Assembly: GCA_030526325.1 (NCBI GenBank)
Contig: JAUNCY010000012.1
Location: 1 to 33,591, forward strand
Source: Bacillota bacterium
GTDB lineage: Bacteria > Bacillota > Clostridia > Peptostreptococcales > Anaerovoracaceae
DNA: 33,591 bases
Direction of reading: 5' to 3'
Part shown: positions 9,540 to 18,156 of the stretch, piece by piece
Layout of the letters: every line of letters starts with the position of its first letter
Position numbering within the stretch: the stretch's first letter is position 1
The notes under the pieces: model-generated
What the model saw: the letters and a program-made list of their open reading frames with translations, nothing else
The model's database searches: none
Told to the model about the DNA's origin: nothing
Position numbers and translations under genes: made by a program

Positions 9540-10715
9540 TTGGCAAAACGGGATTATTACGAAGTGCTCGGTCTCAGTAAGGGAGCGACACCCGATGAAA
9601 TAAAGAAAGCCTTCAGGAAAAAGGCAATGGAATATCATCCGGACAGAAACCCGGACAACAAGGAAGCAGAAGAAAAATTCAAGGAAGTAAACGAGGCATA
9701 TGAGATTCTTTCCGATCCTCAGAAAAAAGACAGATATGACAGATTCGGTCATGCCGGCGTAGATCCTAACCAGGGCTTCGGAGGCGGCGGCGGCTTCTCC
9801 GGATTTGAGGATATTTTCGGGGATATTTTCGGTTCCTTTGCGGGAGGAGGCTTCGGCGGAAGCAGAAGACGTAACGGTCCGAGAAAAGGAGCGGATATTC
9901 AGGCGAGGGTTGCAGTTACATTTGAAGAAGCGGCCTTCGGAACAAAGCAGGAAATCAGAATTACAAGAAATGAAGACTGCCCGGAATGCGGAGGCACAGG
10001 AGCTGAAAAGGGTACAGAAAGAACCACCTGTCCGCACTGCAACGGAACAGGTCAGATAAGCAAGGTATCAAACACACCTTTCGGACAGTTTACAAATGTG
10101 ACCACTTGCCCTCACTGCGGCGGTCAGGGTACAATAGTGACAAATCCGTGCAAAAAATGCGGCGGAAAAGGCAGAATAAGAAAAGATGTGAAAATAAGCA
10201 TTGATATACCGGCAGGAATAGATAATGATTCTGTAATTTCACTTAAGGGTCAGGGCGAACCCGGACTCAACGGGGGACCGGCAGGAGATGTTTATGTAAT
10301 AGTACAGGTTAAACCTCATAAGATTTTCAAGAGAAACGGCTCAGACCTGATTCTTGAAATTCCTATCACCTATCCTCAGGCGGTGCTGGGAGCGGATATC
10401 ATTGTTCCGACCCTTACCGAGAAGATTTCATACAAAATTCCGCCGGGCACACAGCACGGCACGGTCTTCAGGCTTAAGGGAAAAGGCGTCAAGGTTGTAA
10501 ACAGCGGACGTTACGGGGATCTGTATGTAAAAGTACTTATTGAAATACCTAAGAAGATAAACGGAGAGCAGAGACGTATTCTTCAACAGCTTGAAGCTGC
10601 ATATAATTCGGGCGAACATGAGCAGAAAAAGAACTTCATGGAGAATATGAAGGAATTCTTCAAGAAGGATAAAGAAAATGACGCGAAAGAAAAAAAGGAT
10701 AACAAGGAAAAATAG
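9540..10715 (+). CDS. dnaJ: Chaperone protein DnaJ (Hsp40)
   Basis: DnaJ delivers clients to DnaK and stimulates its ATPase. The 391-residue protein has the J domain with HPD at 33-35 and a glycine/phenylalanine-rich stretch (about 79-107). Four zinc-finger repeats follow: C147/C150, C164/C167, C190/C193 and C204/C207. The client-binding C-terminal domains come next, with a lysine-rich tail at the end. It is a full-length type I DnaJ. The start is TTG at 9540, directed by AGGTGA about six bases upstream. prmA starts three bases after its stop. Confidence 0.97.
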   Translation: MAKRDYYEVLGLSKGATPDEIKKAFRKKAMEYHPDRNPDNKEAEEKFKEVNEAYEILSDPQKKDRYDRFGHAGVDPNQGFGGGGGFSGFEDIFGDIFGSFAGGGFGGSRRRNGPRKGADIQARVAVTFEEAAFGTKQEIRITRNEDCPECGGTGAEKGTERTTCPHCNGTGQISKVSNTPFGQFTNVTTCPHCGGQGTIVTNPCKKCGGKGRIRKDVKISIDIPAGIDNDSVISLKGQGEPGLNGGPAGDVYVIVQVKPHKIFKRNGSDLILEIPITYPQAVLGADIIVPTLTEKISYKIPPGTQHGTVFRLKGKGVKVVNSGRYGDLYVKVLIEIPKKINGEQRRILQQLEAAYNSGEHEQKKNFMENMKEFFKKDKENDAKEKKDNKEK

Positions 10716-10717
10716 AA

Positions 10718-11695
10718 ATGGAGTATCTTGAGGTAAAGGTTTATACCACTACAAAAGGAATAGATCCCGTATTCGGAATTTTTATAGCAGCGGGGATAGA
10801 AGACGGAATTGTTGTCGAAGACAAAAATGATTTTTACGAACTTATGGATAAGAAGAATTCCTATGACTGGGATTATGTAGATGAAAAACTGGTCGAGGAA
10901 CTGAAAAACACAGAAACCTGTGTAACGGCATATTTGGAAAAAACAGCCGAAGGATATTCCTGTCTTAAAAAGATAAGGGATGAGGTATACAGGCTCGCAA
11001 CATTTGACGCATGCGGAGCCTTTGAGGATACAGTGGGAATTCTCGGCAGACTTCAGGTTACTGTCAACAATGTCTGCGACGATGAATGGAAGGATAACTG
11101 GAAAGAGTATTTCAAGCCTGAGAGAATAACCGACAGAATAACAATAAAACCTTCCTGGGAAAACTATGAAAAGCAGTCTGACGACGAAATAGTTATTGAG
11201 ATAGATCCGGGTGCGGCTTTTGGAACAGGAAAGCATCCGACCACAACAATGTGCATAAAAGCTCTTGAAAAATATCTGGTGCCGGGAGAAAGCAGCGTGC
11301 TGGATGTGGGATGCGGATCCGGAATACTGTCGGTAGCTGCTGCACTTCTTGGAGCAGGAGATGTTCTGGGAGTTGACATAGACCCGGTTGCAGTAACTGT
11401 AGCGGGAGAAAACATGGAAATCAACGGTCTGTCTGACAGAATAAAAATTGCAGAGGGAGACTTGACGAAGGGAATTGACTATCAGGCTGACGTGGTTGTG
11501 GCAAATCTGATGGCAGATCTGGTTATTATGCTGTCAAAGGATGTTAAAAAGCACCTCAAAAAAGGCGGATACTATATTTCGTCGGGAATTCTCGCAGAGA
11601 AAAAAGATGTTGTGGCGAAAGCTATAAAAAAATGCGGATTTAAGATAGTTGAGATATTAAGTGAAGACGAATGGGTCGCTATAGTGGCACGTTAG
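10718..11695 (+). CDS. prmA: Ribosomal protein L11 methyltransferase
   Basis: PrmA trimethylates ribosomal protein L11 using S-adenosylmethionine. The 325-residue protein has an N-terminal L11-recognition domain and a Rossmann methyltransferase domain. Visible motifs are IDPGAAFGTGKHPTT (162-176), the SAM-binding DVGCGSG (196-202) and VANLMADL. The ATG lies two bases beyond the dnaJ stop, with AAGGA upstream, so it belongs to the heat-shock operon as in Bacillus. A terminator follows directly. Confidence 0.95.
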   Translation: MEYLEVKVYTTTKGIDPVFGIFIAAGIEDGIVVEDKNDFYELMDKKNSYDWDYVDEKLVEELKNTETCVTAYLEKTAEGYSCLKKIRDEVYRLATFDACGAFEDTVGILGRLQVTVNNVCDDEWKDNWKEYFKPERITDRITIKPSWENYEKQSDDEIVIEIDPGAAFGTGKHPTTTMCIKALEKYLVPGESSVLDVGCGSGILSVAAALLGAGDVLGVDIDPVAVTVAGENMEINGLSDRIKIAEGDLTKGIDYQADVVVANLMADLVIMLSKDVKKHLKKGGYYISSGILAEKKDVVAKAIKKCGFKIVEILSEDEWVAIVAR

Positions 11696-11730
11696 GACAA
11701 AGCGGATTATGAATCCGCTTATTGTCTTTT
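11696..11730 (+). terminator. Intrinsic terminator after prmA
   Basis: GACAA-AGCGGATT (11696-11708) pairs with AATCCGCT-TA-TTGTC (11712-11726) around an ATG loop with a two-base bulge. TTTT follows. It separates the heat-shock operon from rsmE, although I see no clear promoter for rsmE. Confidence 0.85.
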
Positions 11731-11757
11731 GTACAGCAGCATGAATTCGGGGGAAAT

Positions 11758-12498
11758 ATGAGCAGATTTTTTGTTGATAAGAAGAATATAGAAGAAAACA
11801 GAATTTATATTACCGATAAAGATGACGTGAAGCATTTATCGAAAGTTTTGAGACACCGTATCGGAGACGTTATTGAAATCTCCGACAACGATGAATATGA
11901 ATATGAAATAGAACTGGAAAGTATTTCCTCAGATTCGGCATATGGAAAAATATTAGTAAAAAGGCATTTCGAAAGAGAGCCTTTTCACCGGATAACACTG
12001 TATCAGGGAATTCCCAAACAGGGAAAAATGGAGCTGATAATTCAGAAAACAGTGGAGCTCGGAGTGGACCGGATTATACCTGTTTTTAGCGAGAGAACCG
12101 TTGTACAGGACAAGGGTAATTTTTCAAAGAAGACGGAGAGATGGCAGAAGATAGCCGACGAAGCTGTTAAGCAGTGCAGAAGAGGAATTATTCCGTCGGT
12201 TGAACCGGCTGTAAGCTTTTCAGATCTGGCAAATGAAATCAAAAAAAACGATATAAATATTTTCTGTTATGAAGATGAAAAAAAGACCTCATTAAAAGAG
12301 ATTCTCAGAGATGAACGAATTAAAGAATGCAGGACTCTGGGACTGATAATAGGACCCGAAGGGGGATTTTCGGAAAAGGAATACGACATGATAACATCTG
12401 CCGGCGCATTGTCGGCTTCCCTGGGAAGAACTGTGCTTAGAGTGGAAACCGCTTCTGTTGCCGCCATGGCGATGGTCATGTACGAACTGGAACAATAG
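11758..12498 (+). CDS. rsmE: 16S rRNA (uracil1498-N3)-methyltransferase RsmE
   Basis: RsmE methylates U1498 of 16S rRNA. The 246-residue product has the PUA-like N-terminus MSRFFVDKKN with KHLSKVLRHRIGD. The SPOUT-fold knot motifs are IIGPEGGFSEKEYDM and LGRTVLRVETA, in the usual C-terminal place. A TTG at 11722 in the same frame would start inside the preceding terminator. ATG 11758 behind CGGGGGA is therefore the chosen start. mtaB follows after ten bases. Confidence 0.95.
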   Translation: MSRFFVDKKNIEENRIYITDKDDVKHLSKVLRHRIGDVIEISDNDEYEYEIELESISSDSAYGKILVKRHFEREPFHRITLYQGIPKQGKMELIIQKTVELGVDRIIPVFSERTVVQDKGNFSKKTERWQKIADEAVKQCRRGIIPSVEPAVSFSDLANEIKKNDINIFCYEDEKKTSLKEILRDERIKECRTLGLIIGPEGGFSEKEYDMITSAGALSASLGRTVLRVETASVAAMAMVMYELEQ

Positions 12499-12508
12499 GT
12501 GATAAATT

Positions 12509-13822
12509 ATGAGAGTTTCGTTTGCTACATTAGGCTGCAAGGTAAATCAGTACGAGACCCAGGCTTTGAAGGAACTTTTCAGGGCAGAGGGTTATGAGAT
12601 AGTATCCGGGGATGAGGCTGCAGACGTATGTGTTATTAATACATGCAGCGTTACCAATATGGCGGACAGAAAATCCCGCCAGACAATAAGACATATGAAG
12701 AAAATGAATCCGGACTGTATAATAGCTGTTACCGGATGTTATGCCCAGACCGGAGAGGATGCCGTTAAAGCCATGGATGAGGTGGATGTAATAGCGGGGA
12801 CAAACGAAAAAAGCCGGATTCCCGGACTGGTCCGCAAATGCATGGAAGAAAAAAAGAAAATATGCGAAGTAAGGGAATACGAAGAACTGAAATCCTTTGA
12901 CGAGATGGGCATTGTAGAGGCTATGGAAGGAAGAACCAGAGCCTATATCAAGATTCAGGAGGGCTGCAACAGATTCTGCTCCTACTGCATTATTCCGTAT
13001 GCAAGGGGAACTGTAAGAAGCAGAACTGAGGAGGATATTCTCAGAGAGGCGGAACAGCTTGTCAGCGCCGGATACAGGGAGCTTGTGCTTACGGGAATAA
13101 ATACAGCTCTTTACGGAAGCGAGGACACCGGGGAGCCTAAGCTTCACATCCTTATAGAAAAAATCAGTAATATAGAGGGAAACTTCAGAATAAGACTCAG
13201 CTCTCTGGAGCCGACTGTAATTAATTCTCAGTATATCAGGAAGCTTTTCGTTTATGACAAGCTTTGCCATCACGTTCATCTGTCGGTCCAGAGCGGAAGC
13301 GACAGGATTCTGAAAAAAATGAACAGAAGGTACGATATGTCGGAGTACCGTGATATTGTAAAGACTATTTACGATTTTGATGAGAATTACGGAATTTCCA
13401 CCGATATTATAGTAGGATTTCCCGGAGAGACCCGGGAGGATTTTGAAGATTCCGTAAAGGCGGCGGAGGAAACCGGTTTCTGCAGAGTGCATGTGTTCCA
13501 GTATTCCGCAAGGGCCGGAACACCTGCGGAAAAAATTCCGGATCAGATTTCTTCGGATGAAAAAAAACGCAGAAGCGATATTCTGATTAAAACCGCGGAG
13601 AAGATATCGGAGAGTTTTATAGAGAAAAATCTTGGAACTTCAAGAGAGGTTCTTTTTGAGGAATATCATCCGGAACTGGAAATGATATCGGGTCTTACCG
13701 ACAATTATATTAAAGTGTATGTAAAAACCTGCAAAGAAGAGGCGGATGCCGCAATTAATTCTATTGAAAACGTTTTACTGCAGAATAGATTTCTTGACGG
13801 AATTGAGGGGATTCTGTTATAA
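12509..13822 (+). CDS. mtaB: tRNA N6-threonylcarbamoyladenosine methylthiotransferase MtaB
   Basis: MtaB converts t6A37 to ms2t6A in ANN-decoding tRNAs and carries two iron-sulfur clusters. The 437-residue protein has the N-terminal cluster cysteines C10 (LGCKVNQ), C46 (NTCSV) and C77 (TGCYAQ). The radical SAM cysteines are C153, C157 and C160 (CNRFCSYC), followed by SLEPT and SVQSGSD blocks and a short C-terminal TRAM-like region. AGGTGA overlaps the rsmE stop, so the pair is coupled. The order prmA-rsmE-mtaB is standard in Bacillota. A strong promoter lies inside the last codons. Confidence 0.95.
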   Translation: MRVSFATLGCKVNQYETQALKELFRAEGYEIVSGDEAADVCVINTCSVTNMADRKSRQTIRHMKKMNPDCIIAVTGCYAQTGEDAVKAMDEVDVIAGTNEKSRIPGLVRKCMEEKKKICEVREYEELKSFDEMGIVEAMEGRTRAYIKIQEGCNRFCSYCIIPYARGTVRSRTEEDILREAEQLVSAGYRELVLTGINTALYGSEDTGEPKLHILIEKISNIEGNFRIRLSSLEPTVINSQYIRKLFVYDKLCHHVHLSVQSGSDRILKKMNRRYDMSEYRDIVKTIYDFDENYGISTDIIVGFPGETREDFEDSVKAAEETGFCRVHVFQYSARAGTPAEKIPDQISSDEKKRRSDILIKTAEKISESFIEKNLGTSREVLFEEYHPELEMISGLTDNYIKVYVKTCKEEADAAINSIENVLLQNRFLDGIEGILL

Positions 13823-13823
13823 T
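13794..13823 (+). promoter_or_regulatory. Promoter at the end of mtaB driving the HIT gene
   Basis: TTGACG (13794-13799), an 18-base spacer and TATAAT (13818-13823) preceded by TGT form a near-consensus extended -10 promoter. It overlaps the mtaB stop codon. Confidence 0.65.
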
Positions 13824-13911
13824 ATCTTTCATATAATGTGATTTGAAAAGATTTTCAGGTTATATTGTATTATTTGCCGGACAAGAATCCGGTTTGAGAG
13901 GTGGGTAGAAG

Positions 13912-14253
13912 ATGGCTGACTGTTTATTTTGCAGAATAATTGAAGGCGAGATTCCTTCCAGCAAAGTATACGAGGACAAAGATATGTATGCTTTCAGAGA
14001 CATTGAGCCGCAGGCACCTGCGCATGTTCTGATAGTGCCGAAAAAACATATTTCATCCCTTGACGAATGCTCTGAGGAGGATATCGAGATTCTCGGAAGA
14101 ATCATGGTTAAGGTAAAAGAAATTGCCGAAATCGCAGGTATCACTAACGGATACAGGCTGGTTTCAAACTGTGGCGAAGACGGTTTTCAGACTGTAGAGC
14201 ATCTGCATTTCCATTTGCTCGGAGGAAGACCTATGCTTTGGCCTCCAGGCTGA
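13912..14253 (+). CDS. HIT family nucleotide hydrolase (HinT-like)
   Basis: HIT proteins of the HinT branch hydrolyse purine nucleoside phosphoramidates and acyl-AMP. The 113-residue protein has the full family length. The histidine triad is H97-L-H99-F-H101 near the C-terminus. Conserved N-terminal blocks are CLFCRIIEGEIPSSKVYED and HVLIVPKKHI. C4, C7 and H46 are in the positions used for zinc in many bacterial HIT proteins. AGGTGGG precedes the ATG. It has its own upstream promoter. Confidence 0.93.
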   Translation: MADCLFCRIIEGEIPSSKVYEDKDMYAFRDIEPQAPAHVLIVPKKHISSLDECSEEDIEILGRIMVKVKEIAEIAGITNGYRLVSNCGEDGFQTVEHLHFHLLGGRPMLWPPG

Positions 14254-14280
14254 TAAATTGTTAATAATTAATAAAAAATC

Positions 14281-14309
14281 TTGCTATTTACTTTAAATTA
14301 TTATATAAT
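14281..14309 (+). promoter_or_regulatory. Promoter for rpsU-yqeY
   Basis: TTGCTA, a 17-base spacer and TATAAT (14304-14309) lie about 77 bases before the S21 start, in a clear intergenic gap. Confidence 0.6.
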
Positions 14310-14385
14310 ATCTAAGCCGACTTATAAACAATCACTGCGTGAATGCTTCAATAGTTCATGCTACGGAGGGAGGGATAAGGAAAAG

Positions 14386-14565
14386 ATGGCACAGGTTATA
14401 GTTAGAGATAATGAATCTCTGGAAAGCGCTCTCAAAAGATTTAAAAGATCTTGCGCAAGAGATGGAGTAATGTCCGAACTCAGAAAAAGAGAACATTACG
14501 AAAAGCCGAGCGTAAAAAGAAAGAAAAAGTCAGAAGTAGCCAGAAAAAAGGCTAAGAAATACTAA
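14386..14565 (+). CDS. rpsU: 30S ribosomal protein S21
   Basis: S21 is a small basic protein of the 30S subunit involved in early mRNA recognition. The 59-residue product starts [20 protein letters not shown] and has [21 protein letters not shown] basic sequence with a lysine-rich end. An in-frame ATG at 14281 would add 35 residues and start in the promoter. ATG 14386 matches the family length and has purine-rich GGAGGGAGGG and AAGG sequences upstream. yqeY follows 15 bases later, as in many Bacillota. Confidence 0.96.
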   Translation: MAQVIVRDNESLESALKRFKRSCARDGVMSELRKREHYEKPSVKRKKKSEVARKKAKKY

Positions 14566-14580
14566 AAAGAGGTGAAGCTA

Positions 14581-15027
14581 TTGTCTTTGAAAGAAAGACT
14601 TAGCGCCGATTTCAAAGAAGCGTTAAAAACGAAAAACGAAATCAAGAAAAATGTTGTAAATATGGCTCGTGCAGCCATTAAGCAATATGAAGTCGACCAC
14701 CGGGAGGAACTGGATGATGAAGGTATCATTGAAGTTCTTACCAAACAGGTCAAAATGAGAAAAGATGCGTTGGCAGATTTTGAGAAGGCAGGAAGAACTG
14801 ATCTCCTGGATGTTTATAAGGCGGAAATAGAAGTTCTGCAGACCTATTTACCGGCTCAGATGACTGAGGATGAAGTCCGTGCCGTTGTTGTTGAAACGAT
14901 GGAGGAACAGGGAATTTCACCTGAGAAGAAAAATATGGGAGCTGTAATGAAGGCGGTTATGCCTCAGGTAAAAGGCAAGGCCGACGGCGGAATTGTCAAA
15001 AAGGTTGTAGACAGTATAATGAAATAA
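14581..15027 (+). CDS. yqeY: GatB/YqeY domain protein
   Basis: YqeY proteins resemble the tRNA-binding C-terminal domain of amidotransferase subunit GatB; their cellular job is not firmly known, though tRNA-linked roles are proposed. The 148-residue protein shows the family pattern MSLKERLSADFKEALK, then an ELDDEGIIEVL block, EIEVLQTYLPAQM and GAVMKAVMPQVKGKADGG. The start is TTG at 14581 behind AAAGAGGTGA; a GTG at 14572 lies inside that ribosome binding site. It forms a unit with rpsU and ends at a strong terminator. Confidence 0.93.
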   Translation: MSLKERLSADFKEALKTKNEIKKNVVNMARAAIKQYEVDHREELDDEGIIEVLTKQVKMRKDALADFEKAGRTDLLDVYKAEIEVLQTYLPAQMTEDEVRAVVVETMEEQGISPEKKNMGAVMKAVMPQVKGKADGGIVKKVVDSIMK

Positions 15028-15029
15028 TG

Positions 15030-15060
15030 TGAGGGCTTTTTCAGCCCTCATTTTTATTTT
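15030..15060 (+). terminator. Intrinsic terminator after yqeY
   Basis: TGAGGGCT (15030-15037) pairs perfectly with AGCCCTCA (15043-15050) around TTTTC, followed by TTTTTATTTT. Confidence 0.93.
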
Positions 15061-15086
15061 ATACTGCTGCAGTAAAGGTGAAAACG

Positions 15087-15722
15087 ATGAACATAAAAGA
15101 AAATTATGACAAGCAGATGCAGAAAGTGATTTCCTCTGCAGAGGGCAGACCGAGCCTTCTTCTGCACAGCTGCTGCGGTCCCTGCAGCACCTCTGTTATT
15201 GAAAGGCTTGCGGATGATTTTGATCTGACTGTGTTTTTTTACAATCCTAATATCGATGATGAAGAGGAGTATATAAAGCGGAGAGACAATCAGGTAAAAT
15301 ATATTGAGGAAAGATACGGATCTGAAAATACAGTAAAATTTATTGAGGGAAGATATAATCCCGAGATTTTTCTGGAGGCTGCAGCGCCGATGGCAGAAAT
15401 TAAAGAGGGTGGAGAACGGTGCCGGATGTGTTTTGAACTGAGACTGAGAGAAACTGCGTCGCTGGCAGCGGAAAGGAATTTTGATTTTTTTACCACTACC
15501 CTTACGGTAAGCCCGATGAAGAATGCATCAGTTATAAACAAAATCGGAATTGAAACAGGGGATGAATACGGGGTAAAGTATCTCGTATCCGACTTCAAGA
15601 AGAGAGACGGCTACAGGCGATCCATAGAACTTTCCCGGGAATACGGTCTTTATCGTCAGCACTTCTGCGGCTGCCGGTTTTCGGTGAGAGAAACTGAAGA
15701 TGATCCCGGTCAGGAAGCCTGA
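15087..15722 (+). CDS. queH: Epoxyqueuosine reductase QueH
   Basis: QueH performs the last step of queuosine tRNA modification, reducing epoxyqueuosine to queuosine, and replaces cobalamin-dependent QueG mainly in anaerobes. The 211-residue protein has C29-C30-x-x-C33 in LLHSCCGPCS, C112/C115 in CRMCFELRL, and C194/C196 in YRQHFCGC. These are the cysteines that bind the iron-sulfur cluster and neighbouring metal in this family. TTTLTVSPMKN is also conserved. ATG 15087 follows AAAGGTG; a GTG at 15078 lies within that site. It seems monocistronic. Confidence 0.93.
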   Translation: MNIKENYDKQMQKVISSAEGRPSLLLHSCCGPCSTSVIERLADDFDLTVFFYNPNIDDEEEYIKRRDNQVKYIEERYGSENTVKFIEGRYNPEIFLEAAAPMAEIKEGGERCRMCFELRLRETASLAAERNFDFFTTTLTVSPMKNASVINKIGIETGDEYGVKYLVSDFKKRDGYRRSIELSREYGLYRQHFCGCRFSVRETEDDPGQEA

Positions 15723-15775
15723 TAATTTATAAATGCGGCGGCTCATTACGCCGAAAACGAGATGTCTATTTGGGT

Positions 15776-15804
15776 TTGACCGGTATGTACGGGTGTGATA
15801 TAAT
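15776..15804 (+). promoter_or_regulatory. Near-consensus promoter for the acyl-CoA ligase
   Basis: TTGACC, 17 bases, and TATAAT (15799-15804) preceded by TGA give an extended -10 promoter. The 5-prime leader includes an imperfect GCGGCA/TGCCGT hairpin at about 15813-15837. Confidence 0.75.
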
Positions 15805-15874
15805 CACCGTATGCGGCAAAATCAGTAAGCTGCCGTAAAAATGTAGTTATGTAGTAGAAGTAGGAGGAAAAAAT

Positions 15875-17509
15875 ATGCCTATTACAGAGTTTTTAACAAG
15901 AAATGCAAATCTTTATCCGGACGAAGTGTGTCTGGTGGAAATAAATCCGGAGAAAAGAGAAGAACACGGCGTAACATGGCGTGAATATGAACTGGTGGAA
16001 ACGAAGCCTAATGCAGGATACAGAAGAGAGATAACATGGCTGGATTTTGAATGTCAGTCAAACAGGTTTGCCAACCTTCTCACCGTCAAGGGTGTGAAGA
16101 AGGGTGACAAAGTGGCTGTTCTTCTGATGAACTGCCTTGAATGGCTTCCAATTTATTTTGGGATACTCAAAGCCGGTGCGATTGCTGTTCCGCTCAATTT
16201 CAGATATACCGCGGATGAGATAAAATACTGTCTGGAGCTTTCCGAAGCGTCGAAGCTGGTGTTCGGTTCCGAGTTTATCGGACGTGTGGAATCCATCTAC
16301 GGAACTATACCCGAAGTAAACGAATACATATATGTAGGTCAGGACTGCCCGACCTTTGCTACGGATTATGAGCTGATTTCGGAGAGATGCTCCAAGAAGC
16401 CTCCTCTGGTTGAAATCAGTGATGACGATTATGCCGCAATTTATTTCTCGTCGGGAACAACAGGTTTTCCGAAGGCGATACTTCACGATCACAGAGGACT
16501 TGTGAATGCCTGTGTAGTTGAACAGAGTCATCATAAACAGCAGAAGGATGATATTTTCCTGTGCATACCGCCTCTTTATCATACGGGTGCAAAAATGCAC
16601 TGGTTCGGAAGTCTTATTTCCGCAAGCAAGGGAATACTGCTGAAAGGTGTAAAACCTGAGTGGATTATAGATACAATATCGAGAGAAAAGGTTACTGTTG
16701 TATGGCTGCTGGTTCCGTGGGCTCAGGACATTATGGATGCCATCGACAGAGGAGACATAAAGCTGGAGAATTATCAGCTGGATCAGTTAAGGCTCATGCA
16801 TATCGGAGCTCAGCCTGTTCCGCCAAGTCTTATCAAACGCTGGAAGAGCTTCTTCCCTCATCATGAGTATGACACGAACTACGGACTCAGCGAATCTCTG
16901 GGACCGGGCTGTGTGCATCTCGGAGTAGAAAATATTCATAAAGTCGGAGCTATTGGAATTCCGGGCTTCGGATGGCAGGTTAAAATCGTCGATGAGCAGA
17001 ACAACGAGGTAAAACAGGGTGATGTGGGCGAACTGGTTGTAAAAGGCGCCGGAGTCATGAAGTGCTATTACAATGACCCTGAAGCTACCGCAAATTCTCT
17101 TAAAGACGGGTGGCTGTACACCGGAGACATGGCAAGACAGGATGAGGATGGATTTATATATCTGGTTGACAGAAAGAAAGACGTTATCATTTCCGGCGGC
17201 GAGAACATATATCCGGTTCAGATAGAGGATTTCCTCAGAAGCCATAAGGATATAAAGGATGTGGCTGTTATTGGTATTCCTGACACAAGACTGGGAGAAA
17301 TCTCTGCGGCAATTATCGAGCTCAAGCCGGGTTCGACCTGCACCGAGGATGATATCAACAGGTTCTGTGCAGCACTGCCGAGATATAAGAGACCTAGAAA
17401 GATCATATTTGAGGATGTGCCCAGAAATCCGACAGGAAAGATTGAAAAACCGGTTCTTAGAAAGAGACACTGCGGCGAACGTCTGGTAGAACAGCAGACG
17501 ACTAAATAA
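15875..17509 (+). CDS. AMP-dependent acyl-CoA ligase (CaiC/FadD-like)
   Basis: Enzymes of this ANL family activate a carboxylic acid with ATP to an acyl-AMP and then form the CoA thioester. The 544-residue protein has the phosphate-binding loop SSGTTGFPK, the adenine-region motif YGLSES, the hinge region GWLYTGD followed by DRKKDVIISGGENIYP, and the catalytic-lysine motif PTGKIEKP. Overall style is like crotonobetaine/carnitine-CoA ligase CaiC and medium or long-chain ligases, but substrate cannot be read from sequence. No carnitine or beta-oxidation genes lie nearby. It is monocistronic, with a strong promoter, an AGGAGG ribosome binding site and a strong terminator. The N-terminal segment around residues 25-50 is longer than in many relatives. 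Confidence 0.9.
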   Translation: MPITEFLTRNANLYPDEVCLVEINPEKREEHGVTWREYELVETKPNAGYRREITWLDFECQSNRFANLLTVKGVKKGDKVAVLLMNCLEWLPIYFGILKAGAIAVPLNFRYTADEIKYCLELSEASKLVFGSEFIGRVESIYGTIPEVNEYIYVGQDCPTFATDYELISERCSKKPPLVEISDDDYAAIYFSSGTTGFPKAILHDHRGLVNACVVEQSHHKQQKDDIFLCIPPLYHTGAKMHWFGSLISASKGILLKGVKPEWIIDTISREKVTVVWLLVPWAQDIMDAIDRGDIKLENYQLDQLRLMHIGAQPVPPSLIKRWKSFFPHHEYDTNYGLSESLGPGCVHLGVENIHKVGAIGIPGFGWQVKIVDEQNNEVKQGDVGELVVKGAGVMKCYYNDPEATANSLKDGWLYTGDMARQDEDGFIYLVDRKKDVIISGGENIYPVQIEDFLRSHKDIKDVAVIGIPDTRLGEISAAIIELKPGSTCTEDDINRFCAALPRYKRPRKIIFEDVPRNPTGKIEKPVLRKRHCGERLVEQQTTK

Positions 17510-17531
17510 TTTCATATAAGTATAGTAAAAA

Positions 17532-17573
17532 CGGCCTGCGATAAGTTATGTGCTTTTGCAGGCCGGATTTTTT
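17532..17573 (+). terminator. Intrinsic terminator after the acyl-CoA ligase
   Basis: CGGCCTGC (17532-17539) pairs perfectly with GCAGGCCG (17558-17565), followed by GATTTTTTT. Confidence 0.92.
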
Positions 17574-17599
17574 AATATTTTAAGAAAAAATGCCTGATA

Positions 17600-17627
17600 T
17601 TGACACGGAAAGCGTTTTTTTTAGAAT
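17600..17627 (+). promoter_or_regulatory. Promoter for the small membrane protein gene
   Basis: Consensus TTGACA (17600-17605), a 16-base spacer and TAGAAT (17622-17627) lie about 58 bases before the start codon. Confidence 0.6.
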
Positions 17628-17684
17628 TATAAGTAATTCTGATGTTATCCTTAATTGTATTGTGATGTAAGGGGTGATTACAAT

Positions 17685-17927
17685 ATGAAAATAAAAAGTT
17701 TTGTAACGGCAGGAATTCTTAAATACGTTATCATGTGGGGAATTGTTATAACGGCTCTGATTATGAAAATGAATAACACAGGTTTTACCGTACTGACTCA
17801 TACGGGTTTTCTTTTATGTTTTCTGTTGATGTCGGAAGGAGTCTTTTTATATGATACTTTGAAACACAAAGAACGGTTATCGGAGTATAACAGAAGCCGC
17901 CTGAAAAATATGAACTTAAAATCCTGA
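17685..17927 (+). CDS. Small membrane protein of unknown function, probably truncated by a frameshift
   Basis: I do not recognise the family. The 80-residue product has two hydrophobic segments, about residues 6-27 and 35-56, and a basic tail. ATG 17685 follows AAGGGGTGA closely; an upstream in-frame ATG at 17655 lacks such a site. The stop at 17925 directly follows a run of four A. Adding one A there lets the reading continue to 18046 through a further hydrophobic segment, giving about 120 residues with three or more membrane segments. The gene has its own promoter and is isolated from neighbours. Either the short form is real or one A was lost biologically or in sequencing. Confidence 0.6.
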   Translation: MKIKSFVTAGILKYVIMWGIVITALIMKMNNTGFTVLTHTGFLLCFLLMSEGVFLYDTLKHKERLSEYNRSRLKNMNLKS

Positions 17928-18046
17928 TATGTAATGTCCTGCTGCTGATAATTATGTTTGCTGTGGATTATACATCAATAGTACTTACACTGCCTGCTAC
18001 CGCGATAGAAGTATACAGAGCTGCATCAATCAATTTAAAGAAGTAA
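17921..18046 (+). other. Out-of-frame continuation of the small membrane protein
   Basis: In the frame reached by one extra A at 17918-17921, this stretch reads ILICNVLLLIIMFAVDYTS and on to EVYRAASINLKK before a stop at 18044-18046. A hydrophobic helix followed by a basic end looks like the natural C-terminus of the upstream gene. No good start codon with a ribosome binding site is seen for an independent gene. Confidence 0.5.
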
Positions 18047-18156
18047 ATAAGCTGTTTCAAATGTTACGGGTTAGGTGCTGATATCCTGAGGCGAAGAGTT
18101 GTGAGCCGAAAGCTTTCGCCTTTGCCGGGATTGCCTTAATATAACACTGTCACGCC
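18047..18156 (+). other. Gene-free structured stretch, possible non-coding RNA
   Basis: No plausible ORF lies here. An AGGCGA/TCGCCT stem (about 18098-18121) encloses an AGC/GCT hairpin, and ATCC/GGAT can pair outside it. The segment runs straight into a strong terminator. It could be a 3-prime UTR, a small RNA or a leader for the next operon. I could not match it to a riboswitch class I know. From the terminator to the DUF5685-like gene only a candidate promoter is visible. Confidence 0.35.

Noticed and set aside
12530..13492. Long minus-strand open frame opposite mtaB
   Set aside because: Fully antisense to a strongly conserved gene, with no ribosome binding site or recognisable domain; it reflects codon bias of the plus-strand gene.
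13876..13891. CCGGA/TCCGG hairpin before the HIT gene
   Set aside because: Short stem without T-run; no evidence for a terminator or binding site.
15736..15753. CGGCG/CGCCG hairpin after queH as a terminator
   Set aside because: Followed by AAAACGA instead of a T-run, so not an intrinsic terminator on the plus strand.
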